From contig JBKJZR010000168.1 in assembly GCA_046715035.1 (NCBI GenBank), positions 1 to 43,876 of the forward strand: 43,876 nucleotides of DNA, in the 5' to 3' direction. A model generated the notes under the pieces. That model did no database searches. It was not told the origin of the DNA and saw only the letters and a list, made by a program, of their open reading frames with translations. Below, in pieces: positions 15,332-23,105 of this stretch. This DNA is from PALSA-1004 sp046715035. GTDB taxonomy: Bacteria > Pseudomonadota > Gammaproteobacteria > Burkholderiales > SG8-41. The position numbers and the translations under genes were made by a program. Positions within the stretch are counted from its first letter, which is position 1; every line of letters starts with the position of its first letter.

Positions 15332-15994
15332 ATGGCCCGCCGCACCAAAGCAGCAGCGCAGGAAACCCGCACCCGCATCCTCGACACGGCCGAGCAGGTC
15401 TTTCTCGACAAGGGTGTCTCGCACACATCGCTCGATCACATCGCCGCAGCGGCGGGCGTGACACGCGGGGCGATCTACTGGCACTTCAAGAATAAAGCCG
15501 ATCTGTTCGGCGCCATGACGCAGCGCGTGGCGCTGCCGATGGAGGAGATCGCAGCGCGCGCCGCGGACCCTGACGCGCGCGACCCGCTCGAATCGGTGCG
15601 TGCCTGCGCGCTCAGCGTGCTCAAGCGCCTGACTTCCGATGCGCAGTGCCAGCGCGTGTTCGAGATCTGCTGCCACAAGGTCGAGTACGTGGACGACATG
15701 AGGCGGGTGCGCGCGCGTCATATCGAATGTCGCAACGCGTGCCTCAAGTACATCGAGCGCGGACTGCGCAACGCGGCAAAAAAGAAATTGCTCGCGCCGT
15801 CAGTGAACCCGCGTTTGGCAGCAATCGCTTTGCACGCGCTCGTCGACGGCCTGATCGTCAACTGGGTGCTCGACCCCAAGTATCTGAACCTCGCCTCGGC
15901 TGCCGAGCCGCTGATCGACAGCTACATCGACGGGCTGCGAACGGCGGCACGCTCCCGCCCACGCCAGTCCGGCCGCCAGCCAGCCCAAGGCTGA
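15332..15994 (+). CDS. TetR-family repressor of the RND pump (AcrR/TtgR-like)
   Basis: 220 residues. The N-terminal TetR domain has the helix-turn-helix at about 33-52 (TSLDHIAAAAGVTRGAIYWH), nearly identical in pattern to AcrR and TtgR. The C-terminal domain (60-200) is the AcrR-type ligand-binding and dimerisation part, expected to release DNA when drug-like molecules bind. It is divergent from the efflux operon, and the AcrR-like palindrome lies between them, which makes local repression and self-regulation the natural reading. The ATG at 15332 has GAAGGGA upstream. Ligands are unknown. Confidence 0.93.
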   Translation: MARRTKAAAQETRTRILDTAEQVFLDKGVSHTSLDHIAAAAGVTRGAIYWHFKNKADLFGAMTQRVALPMEEIAARAADPDARDPLESVRACALSVLKRLTSDAQCQRVFEICCHKVEYVDDMRRVRARHIECRNACLKYIERGLRNAAKKKLLAPSVNPRLAAIALHALVDGLIVNWVLDPKYLNLASAAEPLIDSYIDGLRTAARSRPRQSGRQPAQG

Positions 15995-16212
15995 GCACGC
16001 CGCCGCGCCGTCTTAAGGGGCCGGAGCCACCGCGCGATAGTGGCCAACTGCATCAGCGCCCCTGTCCCAGCCCTGCCCGGTCAGCAAGCGTGACGCATTG
16101 CACAGCGATGTTTAATTGAATCTGGATTTGTCCTCCTTATTTGCTTAAACTGGCTGCTCGGTAATTCCACCCCTGCGCGAGCTCCCGCCTTGGAGCACAG
16201 GCTCTGCTCGAT
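15995..16212 (+). other. Intergenic region before the kinase cluster; no clear element
   Basis: This 218-bp gap separates the repressor gene from the kinase-associated operon and must hold the operon's promoter. AT-richer sequence at 16107-16150 is the likely place, but no -35/-10 pair with acceptable spacing was found. No terminator hairpin with a T-run is visible after the repressor gene. Confidence 0.3.
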
Positions 16213-16902
16213 ATGAAAACCGGAAGACCAGCCCTCGTTCTTGCCGCTGCACTGTTGTCGGTGACGACCGTTTGCGCGCAGGGTTTCAGTTTCTCCAGGG
16301 AGGAAGAGGCCAGAAAGGCGAAGGAGCAGGAACGCCAGCAGGCGCGCGACGAGGTGATCGCCGACCGGCTGTCGACGCCCTGCCGCGCGCAGCTCAAAGA
16401 CAAGAAGATCATGGTGATCATCGGCGAGCAGCAGTCAGGCGGCATGATTTCGGCGAATCAGCAGAACTACGGTCCGCATTTTCAGGCGATCAATCAGCGG
16501 CTGCGCGGGCTGGGCCTGAGGACGTATACGCCGGAAGAGATCCGCAGACAGATCGCGCAGGCCGAGATCGACGCCTATTTCAAGGGCAATCCCGACGCCG
16601 CGCTTTCCGCCTCGCGGCGACTCGGCGCGAGCTTTATACTGCGTGGCCTCATCACCACGCAGGCGGCGGTCAACCGCATCATCAACGTCAATGAAGTTAC
16701 CGTCGGCATGGGCTTCACGCTCGTGGACACCAGCGGCCGCATGATTTCCGACGCCTCCGCTCAGGACGGCTCGTACTCGGGCAGCGACACCCGCGCAATG
16801 GCGTCGAAATTGATCAACGAGCATGCCGACGAAGTCGTCACCAAGCTTTACAGCGACTACTGCACCAAAGCAGTGACCGCCGAGCCCAGGCGAAAAAAGT
16901 AA
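16213..16902 (+). CDS. Secreted protein of unknown function, first gene of the kinase cluster
   Basis: 229 residues. A type I signal peptide (about 1-22, ending VCA before QGF) predicts export to the periplasm. A charged Glu/Arg/Lys/Gln helix follows (about 28-50), then an alpha/beta domain beginning KKIMVIIGEQQ. Later segments (LRGLGLRTYTPEE, ASFILRGLITT, VGMGFTLVDTSGRMISDAS, and a final helix with LINEHADEVVTKLYSDY) resemble the alternating layout of TolB-N/FlgT/LpoB-type envelope domains. The same order appears in the extracytoplasmic half of the kinase encoded two genes downstream. I cannot assign a biochemical function. It probably acts with the CsgG-like protein and the kinase. Confidence 0.7.
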   Translation: MKTGRPALVLAAALLSVTTVCAQGFSFSREEEARKAKEQERQQARDEVIADRLSTPCRAQLKDKKIMVIIGEQQSGGMISANQQNYGPHFQAINQRLRGLGLRTYTPEEIRRQIAQAEIDAYFKGNPDAALSASRRLGASFILRGLITTQAAVNRIINVNEVTVGMGFTLVDTSGRMISDASAQDGSYSGSDTRAMASKLINEHADEVVTKLYSDYCTKAVTAEPRRKK

Positions 16903-16956
16903 TCTCGCTCAGCACACGTTCGCACCGCGAGCGGCTGTCCATTAAGGAGAATCCAC

Positions 16957-17772
16957 ATGAATAATCAGTTTGCGAAGGCCACGATGATCGCTGCGACCGG
17001 CGCCCTGCTGGCATGGTCCGGCGCGACCTGCGCGCAGCCGCGCTGGGGCTCCGACAGCAGCCCCTCGCCGTCCACCTCGACTTCGCAGAAGACCAATGAA
17101 GCCGCCGATCGCGCAGTCTACAAGCCGGTCGAATACACGAACGCCAGCAAGCGTGGCCCCGCGTTGATCGTGATACCCGGTGAGATCAAAAGCAACAACG
17201 CGACGTTCACGCAGAAGTTCGGCTCCAACAACATCGCCGACTTCGCCGAGATCGAGCTCTCCAACGCGAATTTTCAGGTGCTCGAACGCACCAACCTCGG
17301 ACCACTGCTTAACGAGTTCACGCTCGCGTACAACCTGGGAGACCCTGATCAGGCCCGCAAGATGCTCGGGCGCGGCAAGCTGAAAACCACCAAGTGGGTC
17401 GTCAAGTTCGACGTCCTCAAGACCGAGCAGGTGGCCGCCGCGCAGCAGGGATTCGATGGCCGCGCGTTGGGAAATATCGTGGGCATACTCGGCGGCTCGC
17501 GCGGCGCGGCGGCCGGCGGCACTGCGGTCGGCTCGGTGCGCAATCAGGACACGAGCGGCGTATGGATCATCGGCATGCGCTACAAGATCATGAACGCGGA
17601 AACCACCGAGCAGGTAGCCCAAGGCTACACCGAGGAAAAGATGGAGGTAGGCACGACTTCCACTTCCGTGCTGGGCATCTCGTCGGCGCAGCAGGGCGGC
17701 GTTTCGCTCGACACCATGGTGCAGCGCCTGATCCAGAAGACGGTCTGGGAAATCGACAACCGCTACAAATAA
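16957..17772 (+). CDS. CsgG/HfaB-like secreted protein
   Basis: 271 residues with a signal peptide (about 1-25). Cleavage near TCAQ looks like signal peptidase I, and the Cys does not sit in a lipobox, unlike classical CsgG. A Ser/Thr/Pro-rich spacer precedes a core with CsgG-family traits: IADFAEIELSNANFQVLERT then NLGPLLNEF, a Gly-rich stretch (GILGGSRGAAAGGTAVGSV) and a late VWIIGMRYKIMNAET strand. CsgG is the outer-membrane secretion pore for curli; HfaB anchors holdfast. No curli genes are nearby, so a role as an envelope scaffold or sensor linked to the kinase is more likely. The start is backed by AAGGAGA at 16944-16950. Confidence 0.72.
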   Translation: MNNQFAKATMIAATGALLAWSGATCAQPRWGSDSSPSPSTSTSQKTNEAADRAVYKPVEYTNASKRGPALIVIPGEIKSNNATFTQKFGSNNIADFAEIELSNANFQVLERTNLGPLLNEFTLAYNLGDPDQARKMLGRGKLKTTKWVVKFDVLKTEQVAAAQQGFDGRALGNIVGILGGSRGAAAGGTAVGSVRNQDTSGVWIIGMRYKIMNAETTEQVAQGYTEEKMEVGTTSTSVLGISSAQQGGVSLDTMVQRLIQKTVWEIDNRYK

Positions 17773-17789
17773 GGCCGGCCACGCCGGCC
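17773..17789 (+). other. GC-only hairpin between csgG-like gene and kinase gene
   Basis: Immediately after the TAA, GGCCGGC (17773-17779) and GCCGGCC (17783-17789) form a perfect 7-bp stem with a 3-nt loop. No T-run follows, so it is not a standard terminator. It ends a few nt before the kinase ribosome site (GGGAG near 17793) and could stabilise the upstream mRNA end or lower kinase translation. Confidence 0.45.
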
Positions 17790-17802
17790 GACGGGAGCGT
17801 TC

Positions 17803-20187
17803 ATGAGCGAACAGATACCCGCCAAGCTCGGTAAATACGAAATCCTGCGCGAGCTGGGCCGTGGCGCGATGGGTGTCGTCTATGAGGCCTTCGATCCGGC
17901 GATCGAGCGCACTGTCGCGCTGAAGACGATCCGCCGCGATCAGCTCGACGGCGCCGAGGCCGAAGAGCTGCTCGTGCGCTTCCAGCGCGAAGCCAAAGCC
18001 GCAGGCCGTCTCAATCATCCGAATATCGTTTCGATCTACGATTTCGGCGACGACCACGGCGTTTCGTTCATCGCCATGGAGTTCGTGCGCGGGCGCGAGC
18101 TCAAGAGCTATTTCGAGAAGAGCGAGCGTTTCCCGCTGCCGGAGATCGTGCGCATCATGGCCCAGCTGCTCGATGCCCTCGATTACTCTCACAACTACGG
18201 CGTCGTGCACCGCGACGTGAAGCCGGCGAACATCATCATTCTCGCGAACGGCCAGATCAAAGTCGCCGACTTCGGCATCGCCCGCATCGAATCGTCGCAG
18301 TACACGCAGGCCGGCACGGTGCTGGGCACCCCCGCCTACATGTCGCCGGAACAGTTCATGGGTCAAACCGTGGACCGGCGCACGGATGTTTTCTCTGCCG
18401 GTGTCGTCCTCTACCAGTTTCTGACAGGAGAACGTCCCTTCTCGGGCGCAGCGACGACGATCATGCACAAGGTATTGAGCGTCGATCCACCGCCGCCATC
18501 GCTGCTGAACGTGCAGGCACCGAGGCCTTTCGATGCGGTCATCGGCAAGGCGATGGCCAAGCGGCCCGAAGACCGGTTTCAGTCCGCGCGCGAATTTGCC
18601 GAGGCGATCAAGCTCGCCGCGGAGGGGAAGTCCGCTCCCGGCCTCGCCGTCCCGCCCGCGGCGGGGTCCGACCAGACGGTGCTCAATACCGATGCGGGGG
18701 CAACGGCCAAGGTGGCCGCAATCGTGCCTTCGGTACCGCCGGCTGCGCCGCTGCCAGCTGCGCCGGCAGCGCCGGTCGCCCAGCGCAAATCGCCGGTGCT
18801 GGCGGTGACTGCGGTGGCGGCAGTCGTCATCGGCGTCGGCATCGCGAGCTATTTCGTCATGCCCCGCACGCCGGAGGTCGCTCCCGCCGCCGCGACGTCC
18901 GCGCCACCCTCTGCTCTGTTGGCAGCGGCGCCGGCGCCAGTTGTAGCGCAGGCCGCCCCCGCTTCACCAGTGGCAGTGGCAGCGGTCAACAGCGAACCCG
19001 GAACGATGATCATCAGCGCGGTCGGGCTCGCGGACCCGCACGACCAGAAGTACCAAACCGACAAATCGCTGCTTGCAGCCGACGTGCGGGCCGATTCCAA
19101 GAGCCAGCTCGTCGAGAAAGCGATCGCGCTCTATCTCGACCGGGCATCGCTTGCCAAGAACTACGATGTGCTGCGCGACCGTCTGCTTTCCAAGAGCGGC
19201 AACTATATCGCCAGCATCGTGCAGGAAGGCGAGCCGCGCCTCGGCAAGGACGGGCTCATGTACGTGACGACACAGGCGGCAGTCAAAGTGCGTGAAGTGC
19301 AGAAATCGCTCAATCAAATGTCGCGCGATGAGCGCATCGAGTTTATCCGCAACAATGGCGATCCCAGAATTTCGGTAGGCATCAACGTGCGCGGGGAGCG
19401 CGGCGACGCGCCCGCGCAAAATTCGCAGGTCGCCGAGAACCTCCTGAAAGAGCGTATCAAGTCGTTCGGATTCCGCACCTGGTCGGACGACGCAAAGGCG
19501 CCGCCGTCATCGCCCGCCGATTTTTCAGTGGTTGGCGAAGCGCGGCTGAAAAAACTTTCGGCGCGGCTCGAGGCTTCCGGCATCACGATCGACAAGTACC
19601 TGTTGACTTCATGGACCGTCAAATGCATCGACAGGCAGACGGGCGAAGAGATCTACTACAACAACAAGCTGCCGGTGGGCGCGGGGTCGTGGGCCACCGA
19701 GGAACAGGCGCTGGCTGCGATCGGCGGCAAGATTGCCGACGAATTCTCGCGTGATTTTTTCGTACGTCATTTCAACGCCAGCGGTCGCCGCGTTACCCTC
19801 AAGGTCGATGGCCTGCCAGACAGGAGCACCGAAGACGCGATCGTGCGCGAGTTGATTGGGCTGCAGCCTGTCATCGCTGCCGCTCGGCGGGCGGGCGCGG
19901 CAGCGATTTATGATTTGCAGTTGTCCGGGGGAACGGGGCCGGTGACCGACCTCGTCGCCGCGACCATCCTCAAGCCGCTCAACGCCAAAATCGGTCAGAC
20001 CTGCTTCAATCTGGGGGCGACGAGCGGTGACCAGATCAATGTGGCTTTCGATCCGGCATGCAGCGATAAGGCCGTGCTCGCGCGGCTCGATACCAATCCG
20101 CCTGCATCGCTGTATGCGGCACCTCCCGCGCGGCAGAAAGCCGTGCTCAAGGATCCCGCTGCGATCAAGAAGCTGACGACGATCTAA
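17803..20187 (+). CDS. Transmembrane Ser/Thr protein kinase with large extracytoplasmic domain
   Basis: 794 residues. The kinase domain (about 10-275) is complete: glycine loop GRGAMGVV (19-26), Lys41 in VALK, catalytic HRD 136-138 with K140 and N143, DFG 156-158, and the activation segment ending GTPAYMSPE (175-183). A Pro/Ala-rich juxtamembrane linker (about 285-327) leads to one membrane helix (about 332-353), then a second Ala/Pro linker and a roughly 380-residue outer part. That part begins near TMIISAVGLADPHDQ and contains a FlgT/LPP20-like pattern (LSKSGNYIASIVQEG), then a domain parallel to the secreted protein encoded at 16213. Orientation is PknB-like, but no PASTA repeats are seen. 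It should phosphorylate Ser/Thr targets in response to an envelope signal. Confidence 0.93.
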   Translation: MSEQIPAKLGKYEILRELGRGAMGVVYEAFDPAIERTVALKTIRRDQLDGAEAEELLVRFQREAKAAGRLNHPNIVSIYDFGDDHGVSFIAMEFVRGRELKSYFEKSERFPLPEIVRIMAQLLDALDYSHNYGVVHRDVKPANIIILANGQIKVADFGIARIESSQYTQAGTVLGTPAYMSPEQFMGQTVDRRTDVFSAGVVLYQFLTGERPFSGAATTIMHKVLSVDPPPPSLLNVQAPRPFDAVIGKAMAKRPEDRFQSAREFAEAIKLAAEGKSAPGLAVPPAAGSDQTVLNTDAGATAKVAAIVPSVPPAAPLPAAPAAPVAQRKSPVLAVTAVAAVVIGVGIASYFVMPRTPEVAPAAATSAPPSALLAAAPAPVVAQAAPASPVAVAAVNSEPGTMIISAVGLADPHDQKYQTDKSLLAADVRADSKSQLVEKAIALYLDRASLAKNYDVLRDRLLSKSGNYIASIVQEGEPRLGKDGLMYVTTQAAVKVREVQKSLNQMSRDERIEFIRNNGDPRISVGINVRGERGDAPAQNSQVAENLLKERIKSFGFRTWSDDAKAPPSSPADFSVVGEARLKKLSARLEASGITIDKYLLTSWTVKCIDRQTGEEIYYNNKLPVGAGSWATEEQALAAIGGKIADEFSRDFFVRHFNASGRRVTLKVDGLPDRSTEDAIVRELIGLQPVIAAARRAGAAAIYDLQLSGGTGPVTDLVAATILKPLNAKIGQTCFNLGATSGDQINVAFDPACSDKAVLARLDTNPPASLYAAPPARQKAVLKDPAAIKKLTTI

Positions 20188-20331
20188 AGCTAAAGCGCGG
20201 GCGGCGCGCCCGGTCCTGGCAGCGTTTCATAGGCGCACCAAAGCGGGGCGGCTTGGCAGTGGTTGTTCCTGCCTTAGGACAACGTGGACACCCTGATTGT
20301 TTCCGGCGCCGGGAGCGCCCTGGGTTGCGCG

Positions 20332-21222
20332 TCAGTTCGAGACGAAGGTGACGATCTCCGCATCTGCCGCGCCCGACGTGTGGCCTAGGCTGATCACGCC
20401 GCGGCCGCGCAGCATGAACTGCTCTCGCTTGAGCAGCATCTCCGGGTCGCCGCCGACTTTCACGTACGTGCCGTTGGTGCTTTGATCGACGAGCAGAAAC
20501 TTGCCGCGCCGATACTCGATCTTGCAATGCACGCGCGACGCCATCTTGTCCGCAACGACCAGATCATTGCCCGCGTCGCGGCCGAGGGATGCCGACGGCT
20601 GGTCGGCGCCGAGCTCGAGTGTGATTCCCCCGTACGACAACGCGAGCGTCGCTTCATGGGCTGCAGGCGCTTCGTTGCGGATCGCCATCGTGGTGAGATC
20701 ATCGCTATCCTGCCAAAGCACCTCGAAAACGCGGATCTGGTCCTGCTTGCCTTTCACCGACATCGCGTCCAGGTCGCGGGTGGCAGAGCGCAGCAACGGC
20801 GACATGGCCTCGACCGTCGCCTCGGTGGTGATGATTTGTCCACCCTTGGCAAGACCCGCCATGCGCGCCGCGGTGTTGACGGCGTCGCCGAAAAAGTCGC
20901 CGCCCTCTTCGATTGCCGGGCCGAAATGAAAGCCCGCACGGATCGCCAGGCGCGCGCTCTCGATGGGCGGAATGGCTGCGACCCGGTTCTGCATGTCGCA
21001 AGCCGCCTGCATTGCGGCGTCCGCGGTTGGCAGCACGGCCATGATCTCGTCGCCGATGGTTTTTATCACACGGCCGCGCTGCACCGCGACCGACTTGCGC
21101 AGCTCGGCGAGCACCGAGTCGATCGCCGCGAGCGCGCGCTGATCGCCGAGCTTTTCGTACAGCGTCGTGCTGCCGCTGACGTCGGCGAAGAGAATGGCGC
21201 ATTGCGGGGCGGCGGAGGTCAC
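20332..21222 (-). CDS. Class III adenylate cyclase with C-terminal FHA domain
   Basis: 296 residues counted from GTG 21222 (a TTG three codons earlier is the alternative). The cyclase domain (about 5-175) has both metal aspartates (Asp14 in FADVSGST, Asp58 in IGDE), the adenine-selecting pair Lys54 and Asp109, and transition-state residues Asn116 and Arg120. These predict cAMP, not cGMP. A complete FHA domain follows, with Gly214-Arg215, Ser229-Arg230-x-His232 and Asn250-Gly251, the residues that bind phosphothreonine. No membrane segment is seen. Placed tail-to-tail with the kinase gene, it is a good candidate for a kinase-regulated cyclase. Confidence 0.92.
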   Translation of the reverse strand: MTSAAPQCAILFADVSGSTTLYEKLGDQRALAAIDSVLAELRKSVAVQRGRVIKTIGDEIMAVLPTADAAMQAACDMQNRVAAIPPIESARLAIRAGFHFGPAIEEGGDFFGDAVNTAARMAGLAKGGQIITTEATVEAMSPLLRSATRDLDAMSVKGKQDQIRVFEVLWQDSDDLTTMAIRNEAPAAHEATLALSYGGITLELGADQPSASLGRDAGNDLVVADKMASRVHCKIEYRRGKFLLVDQSTNGTYVKVGGDPEMLLKREQFMLRGRGVISLGHTSGAADAEIVTFVSN

Positions 21223-21236
21223 TGCGCGCAATTATA
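21222..21236 (-). promoter_or_regulatory. -10 box directly in front of the cyclase start; possible leaderless mRNA
   Basis: On the minus strand a perfect TATAAT (21236-21231) ends 8 nt before GTG 21222, so transcription from it would begin at or next to the start codon. No Shine-Dalgarno is present. The -35 region (about 21254-21259) is poor, so an activator or an extended upstream element would be needed. Confidence 0.4.
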
Positions 21237-21266
21237 GCTCGGTGCCCCCTTGGACCGGCGAAGCGT

Positions 21267-21445
21267 CTCCTTAGGCAAAACCGCCTCGAAAAAAATGCGC
21301 AAGTATTGTCAAAAAAGCCATCGAAATGTCGTTGCTGCGTACTCACCGAGGTGAAACGGCTGTGGAATCAGACATTCTTCAGAAAAAATGGGGCGGTTTT
21401 CCTTTAGCAGCCTGTCGGACCCTCTAAGTCCGACAGGCTGCTAGG
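21267..21445 (+). repeat. Structured ~180-bp dispersed repeat, copy A
   Basis: The tract from CTCCTTAGGCAAAACCGCC to GGCTGCTAGG is nearly the same as 24793-24972. It is bounded inside by a 9-bp inverted repeat (AAAACCGCC 21277-21285, GGCGGTTTT 21392-21400) and ends in a perfect 16-bp stem, 21405-21420 with 21428-21443, loop CCTCTAA. The minus-strand TAG at 21443-21441, stop codon of the aminotransferase, is the last triplet of that stem. The hairpin could also act as a transcription barrier. No transposase frame is inside, so it behaves like a MITE-like or REP-like element. Confidence 0.85.
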
Positions 21446-22964
21446 CAGGCTGTGCGATTCTTTTCTTCTTCGCCTGCGCGGCGCGCGCGTGGAGCGAGGC
21501 GTATGCGCCATGGGCGGCTGCTTCGGCGTCGCCGACGTGGATGGGCAGGCCCATGTCGGCGAGCACCGACCCGAGTGCGGACAGGCACAGCATGACGTTT
21601 TCCGGCTTGCACGAGTATCCCATCAGGCCGATGCGCCAGATCTTGCCGGCCAGCGGTCCCAGGCCGGCGCCGATCTCGAGATTGAACTCGGTGAGCAGTG
21701 TCTTGCGCACATCGGCTTCGCGCTCGCGCACCGCTTCGGGCACATGTATCGCGTTCATCTGTGGCAGCCCGGCGCCCTCGCGCACCAGAAACTTGAGGCC
21801 CATCGCCTCCAGGCCGGCCTTCAGCGCGAGGTGGTGGCGCATGTGCCGCGCCCACGAGTTCTCGATGCCTTCTTCTTTGAGGATCACCAGCGCCTCGTGC
21901 AACGCGTAAAGGCTGTTGGTCGGCGCGGTGTGGTGATACGTGCGCGTCGTCGCGCCCCAGTAGCCCAGCAGCAGATTCATGTCCATGAACCAGCTGTGGA
22001 TCTTGTCCTTGCGGGCCTTGACCTGATCGACCACGCGCTCGGTGAACGACACCGGCGAGAGCCCCGGCGTGCACGACAGGCACTTCTGGCTCGCCGAGTA
22101 GACCGCGTCGAATTTCCATTCGTCTGTCAGCACGGGTGTGCCCGCGAGCGAGGTGACGGCGTCGACGATGGTCAGCGCCTCGTGCCGGTGCGCGATCTCG
22201 ACCAGGGTCTTCGCGTCGGACTGCACGCCCGTGGACGTTTCGGCGTGGACGAATGCGACTAACCTGGCGTCGCGGTTGTTGGCGAGCGCGTCCTCGAGCT
22301 TCTGTGGATCGACGGGCTCGCCCCAGGCGTCCTCGACGACGATCGGCACGCCGCCGCAGCGCTCGACGTTTTCGATCATGCGGCCGCCGAATACGCCGTT
22401 GCGGCAGACGATGACCTTGTCGCCCGGGGTGACCAGATTCACGAAGCAGTATTCCATGCCCACCGATCCCGGCCCCGAGATCGGAAAAGTCAGCGGATTG
22501 CGGGTCTGGTAGACATAGCGCAGCAAACCCTTGAGCTCTTCCATCATCTCGACGAAGACCGGATCGAGATAGCCGATGGCGGGCAGGCTCATCGCCGCCA
22601 TTACCCGTGGGTTTATCTCCGACGGCCCTGGCCCGAGCAGGGTGCGCTGCGGCGGATGGAAGGACGTGACGCGTTTTGCTGGCGCAAACTCATTCATGGT
22701 TTCAATTCCTGTGGTGGACGACCCGAACAGGCTCTCGCCGTCGGGCCGGGATTTCATTCGCAGCGGCTTGCGGGCGGTAGCCTCGGTCAGCACGTCTGCC
22801 GCGGCGACCTGGCCGCGCGTGGCGTTCTCGATCTCCATCGCCCAGCGCGCGGGCACGTAGCCGGCCTTGACCCAGTTGTTGACGACGGCGCGGTCGAGCC
22901 GCAGTTGACGCGCGACTTCGGCCTGGGTGCCGAAATAGGCGACGAGCCGTTCAACGCAATTCAT
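21441..22964 (-). CDS. In-frame fusion of a YdaS/Cro-like HTH and a class V aminotransferase (serine/alanine-glyoxylate type)
   Basis: 507 residues from ATG 22964. Residues 1-62 form a small Cro/YdaS-like helix-turn-helix (TQAEVARQLRLDRAVVNNWV at 13-32). A linker leads at residue 90 to MNEFAPAKRV, the expected start of a complete class V aminotransferase. That enzyme part has LLGPGPSEINPRV, a substrate loop, VDAVTSLAG, and the PLP lysine Lys294 in SASQKCLS. Such enzymes transfer amino groups between serine or alanine and glyoxylate. Two readings are possible: a true fusion, or an HTH gene that lost its stop, with the enzyme also initiating internally at 22697. The final residues AQPA end at a TAG supplied by the adjoining repeat. 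Confidence 0.85.
   Translation of the reverse strand: MNCVERLVAYFGTQAEVARQLRLDRAVVNNWVKAGYVPARWAMEIENATRGQVAAADVLTEATARKPLRMKSRPDGESLFGSSTTGIETMNEFAPAKRVTSFHPPQRTLLGPGPSEINPRVMAAMSLPAIGYLDPVFVEMMEELKGLLRYVYQTRNPLTFPISGPGSVGMEYCFVNLVTPGDKVIVCRNGVFGGRMIENVERCGGVPIVVEDAWGEPVDPQKLEDALANNRDARLVAFVHAETSTGVQSDAKTLVEIAHRHEALTIVDAVTSLAGTPVLTDEWKFDAVYSASQKCLSCTPGLSPVSFTERVVDQVKARKDKIHSWFMDMNLLLGYWGATTRTYHHTAPTNSLYALHEALVILKEEGIENSWARHMRHHLALKAGLEAMGLKFLVREGAGLPQMNAIHVPEAVREREADVRKTLLTEFNLEIGAGLGPLAGKIWRIGLMGYSCKPENVMLCLSALGSVLADMGLPIHVGDAEAAAHGAYASLHARAAQAKKKRIAQPA
22697..22712 (-). promoter_or_regulatory. Internal start site for the aminotransferase part
   Basis: On the minus strand AGGAA precedes ATG 22697 by about 8 nt. 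Starting here gives a 418-residue protein with the usual aminotransferase N-terminus and PLP lysine at 205. Both the full fusion and this shorter product could be made from one mRNA. Confidence 0.5.
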
Positions 22965-23105
22965 AGGATGAGAACGTAGCATGACAATATAATTTTGACA
23001 ACCTTTACGCAGCGACTGGATAGACAATTCGGTCTGATAGCACAACGACGCTGGATTGATGCGGTTGTATCTGTGAGTGTGAGCTCACATCATGCGGGCG
23101 GTACG

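Noticed and set aside
16942..18468. 508-codon minus-strand open frame across the csgG-like and kinase genes
   Set aside because: Composition is that of an antisense shadow, while both plus-strand genes show clear domains and motifs.
21405..21443. End hairpin of repeat copy A as an ordinary intrinsic terminator
   Set aside because: The 16-bp stem lacks a following T-run on either strand and recurs as part of the repeat, so it is described with the element.
23078..23089. TGTGAGCTCACA palindrome as a CRP site
   Set aside because: The TGTGA and TCACA halves are only 2 bp apart instead of 6, and the site lies downstream of ttcA and upstream of the fusion gene without a promoter match. Given the cyclase nearby it was tempting, but spacing argues against it.
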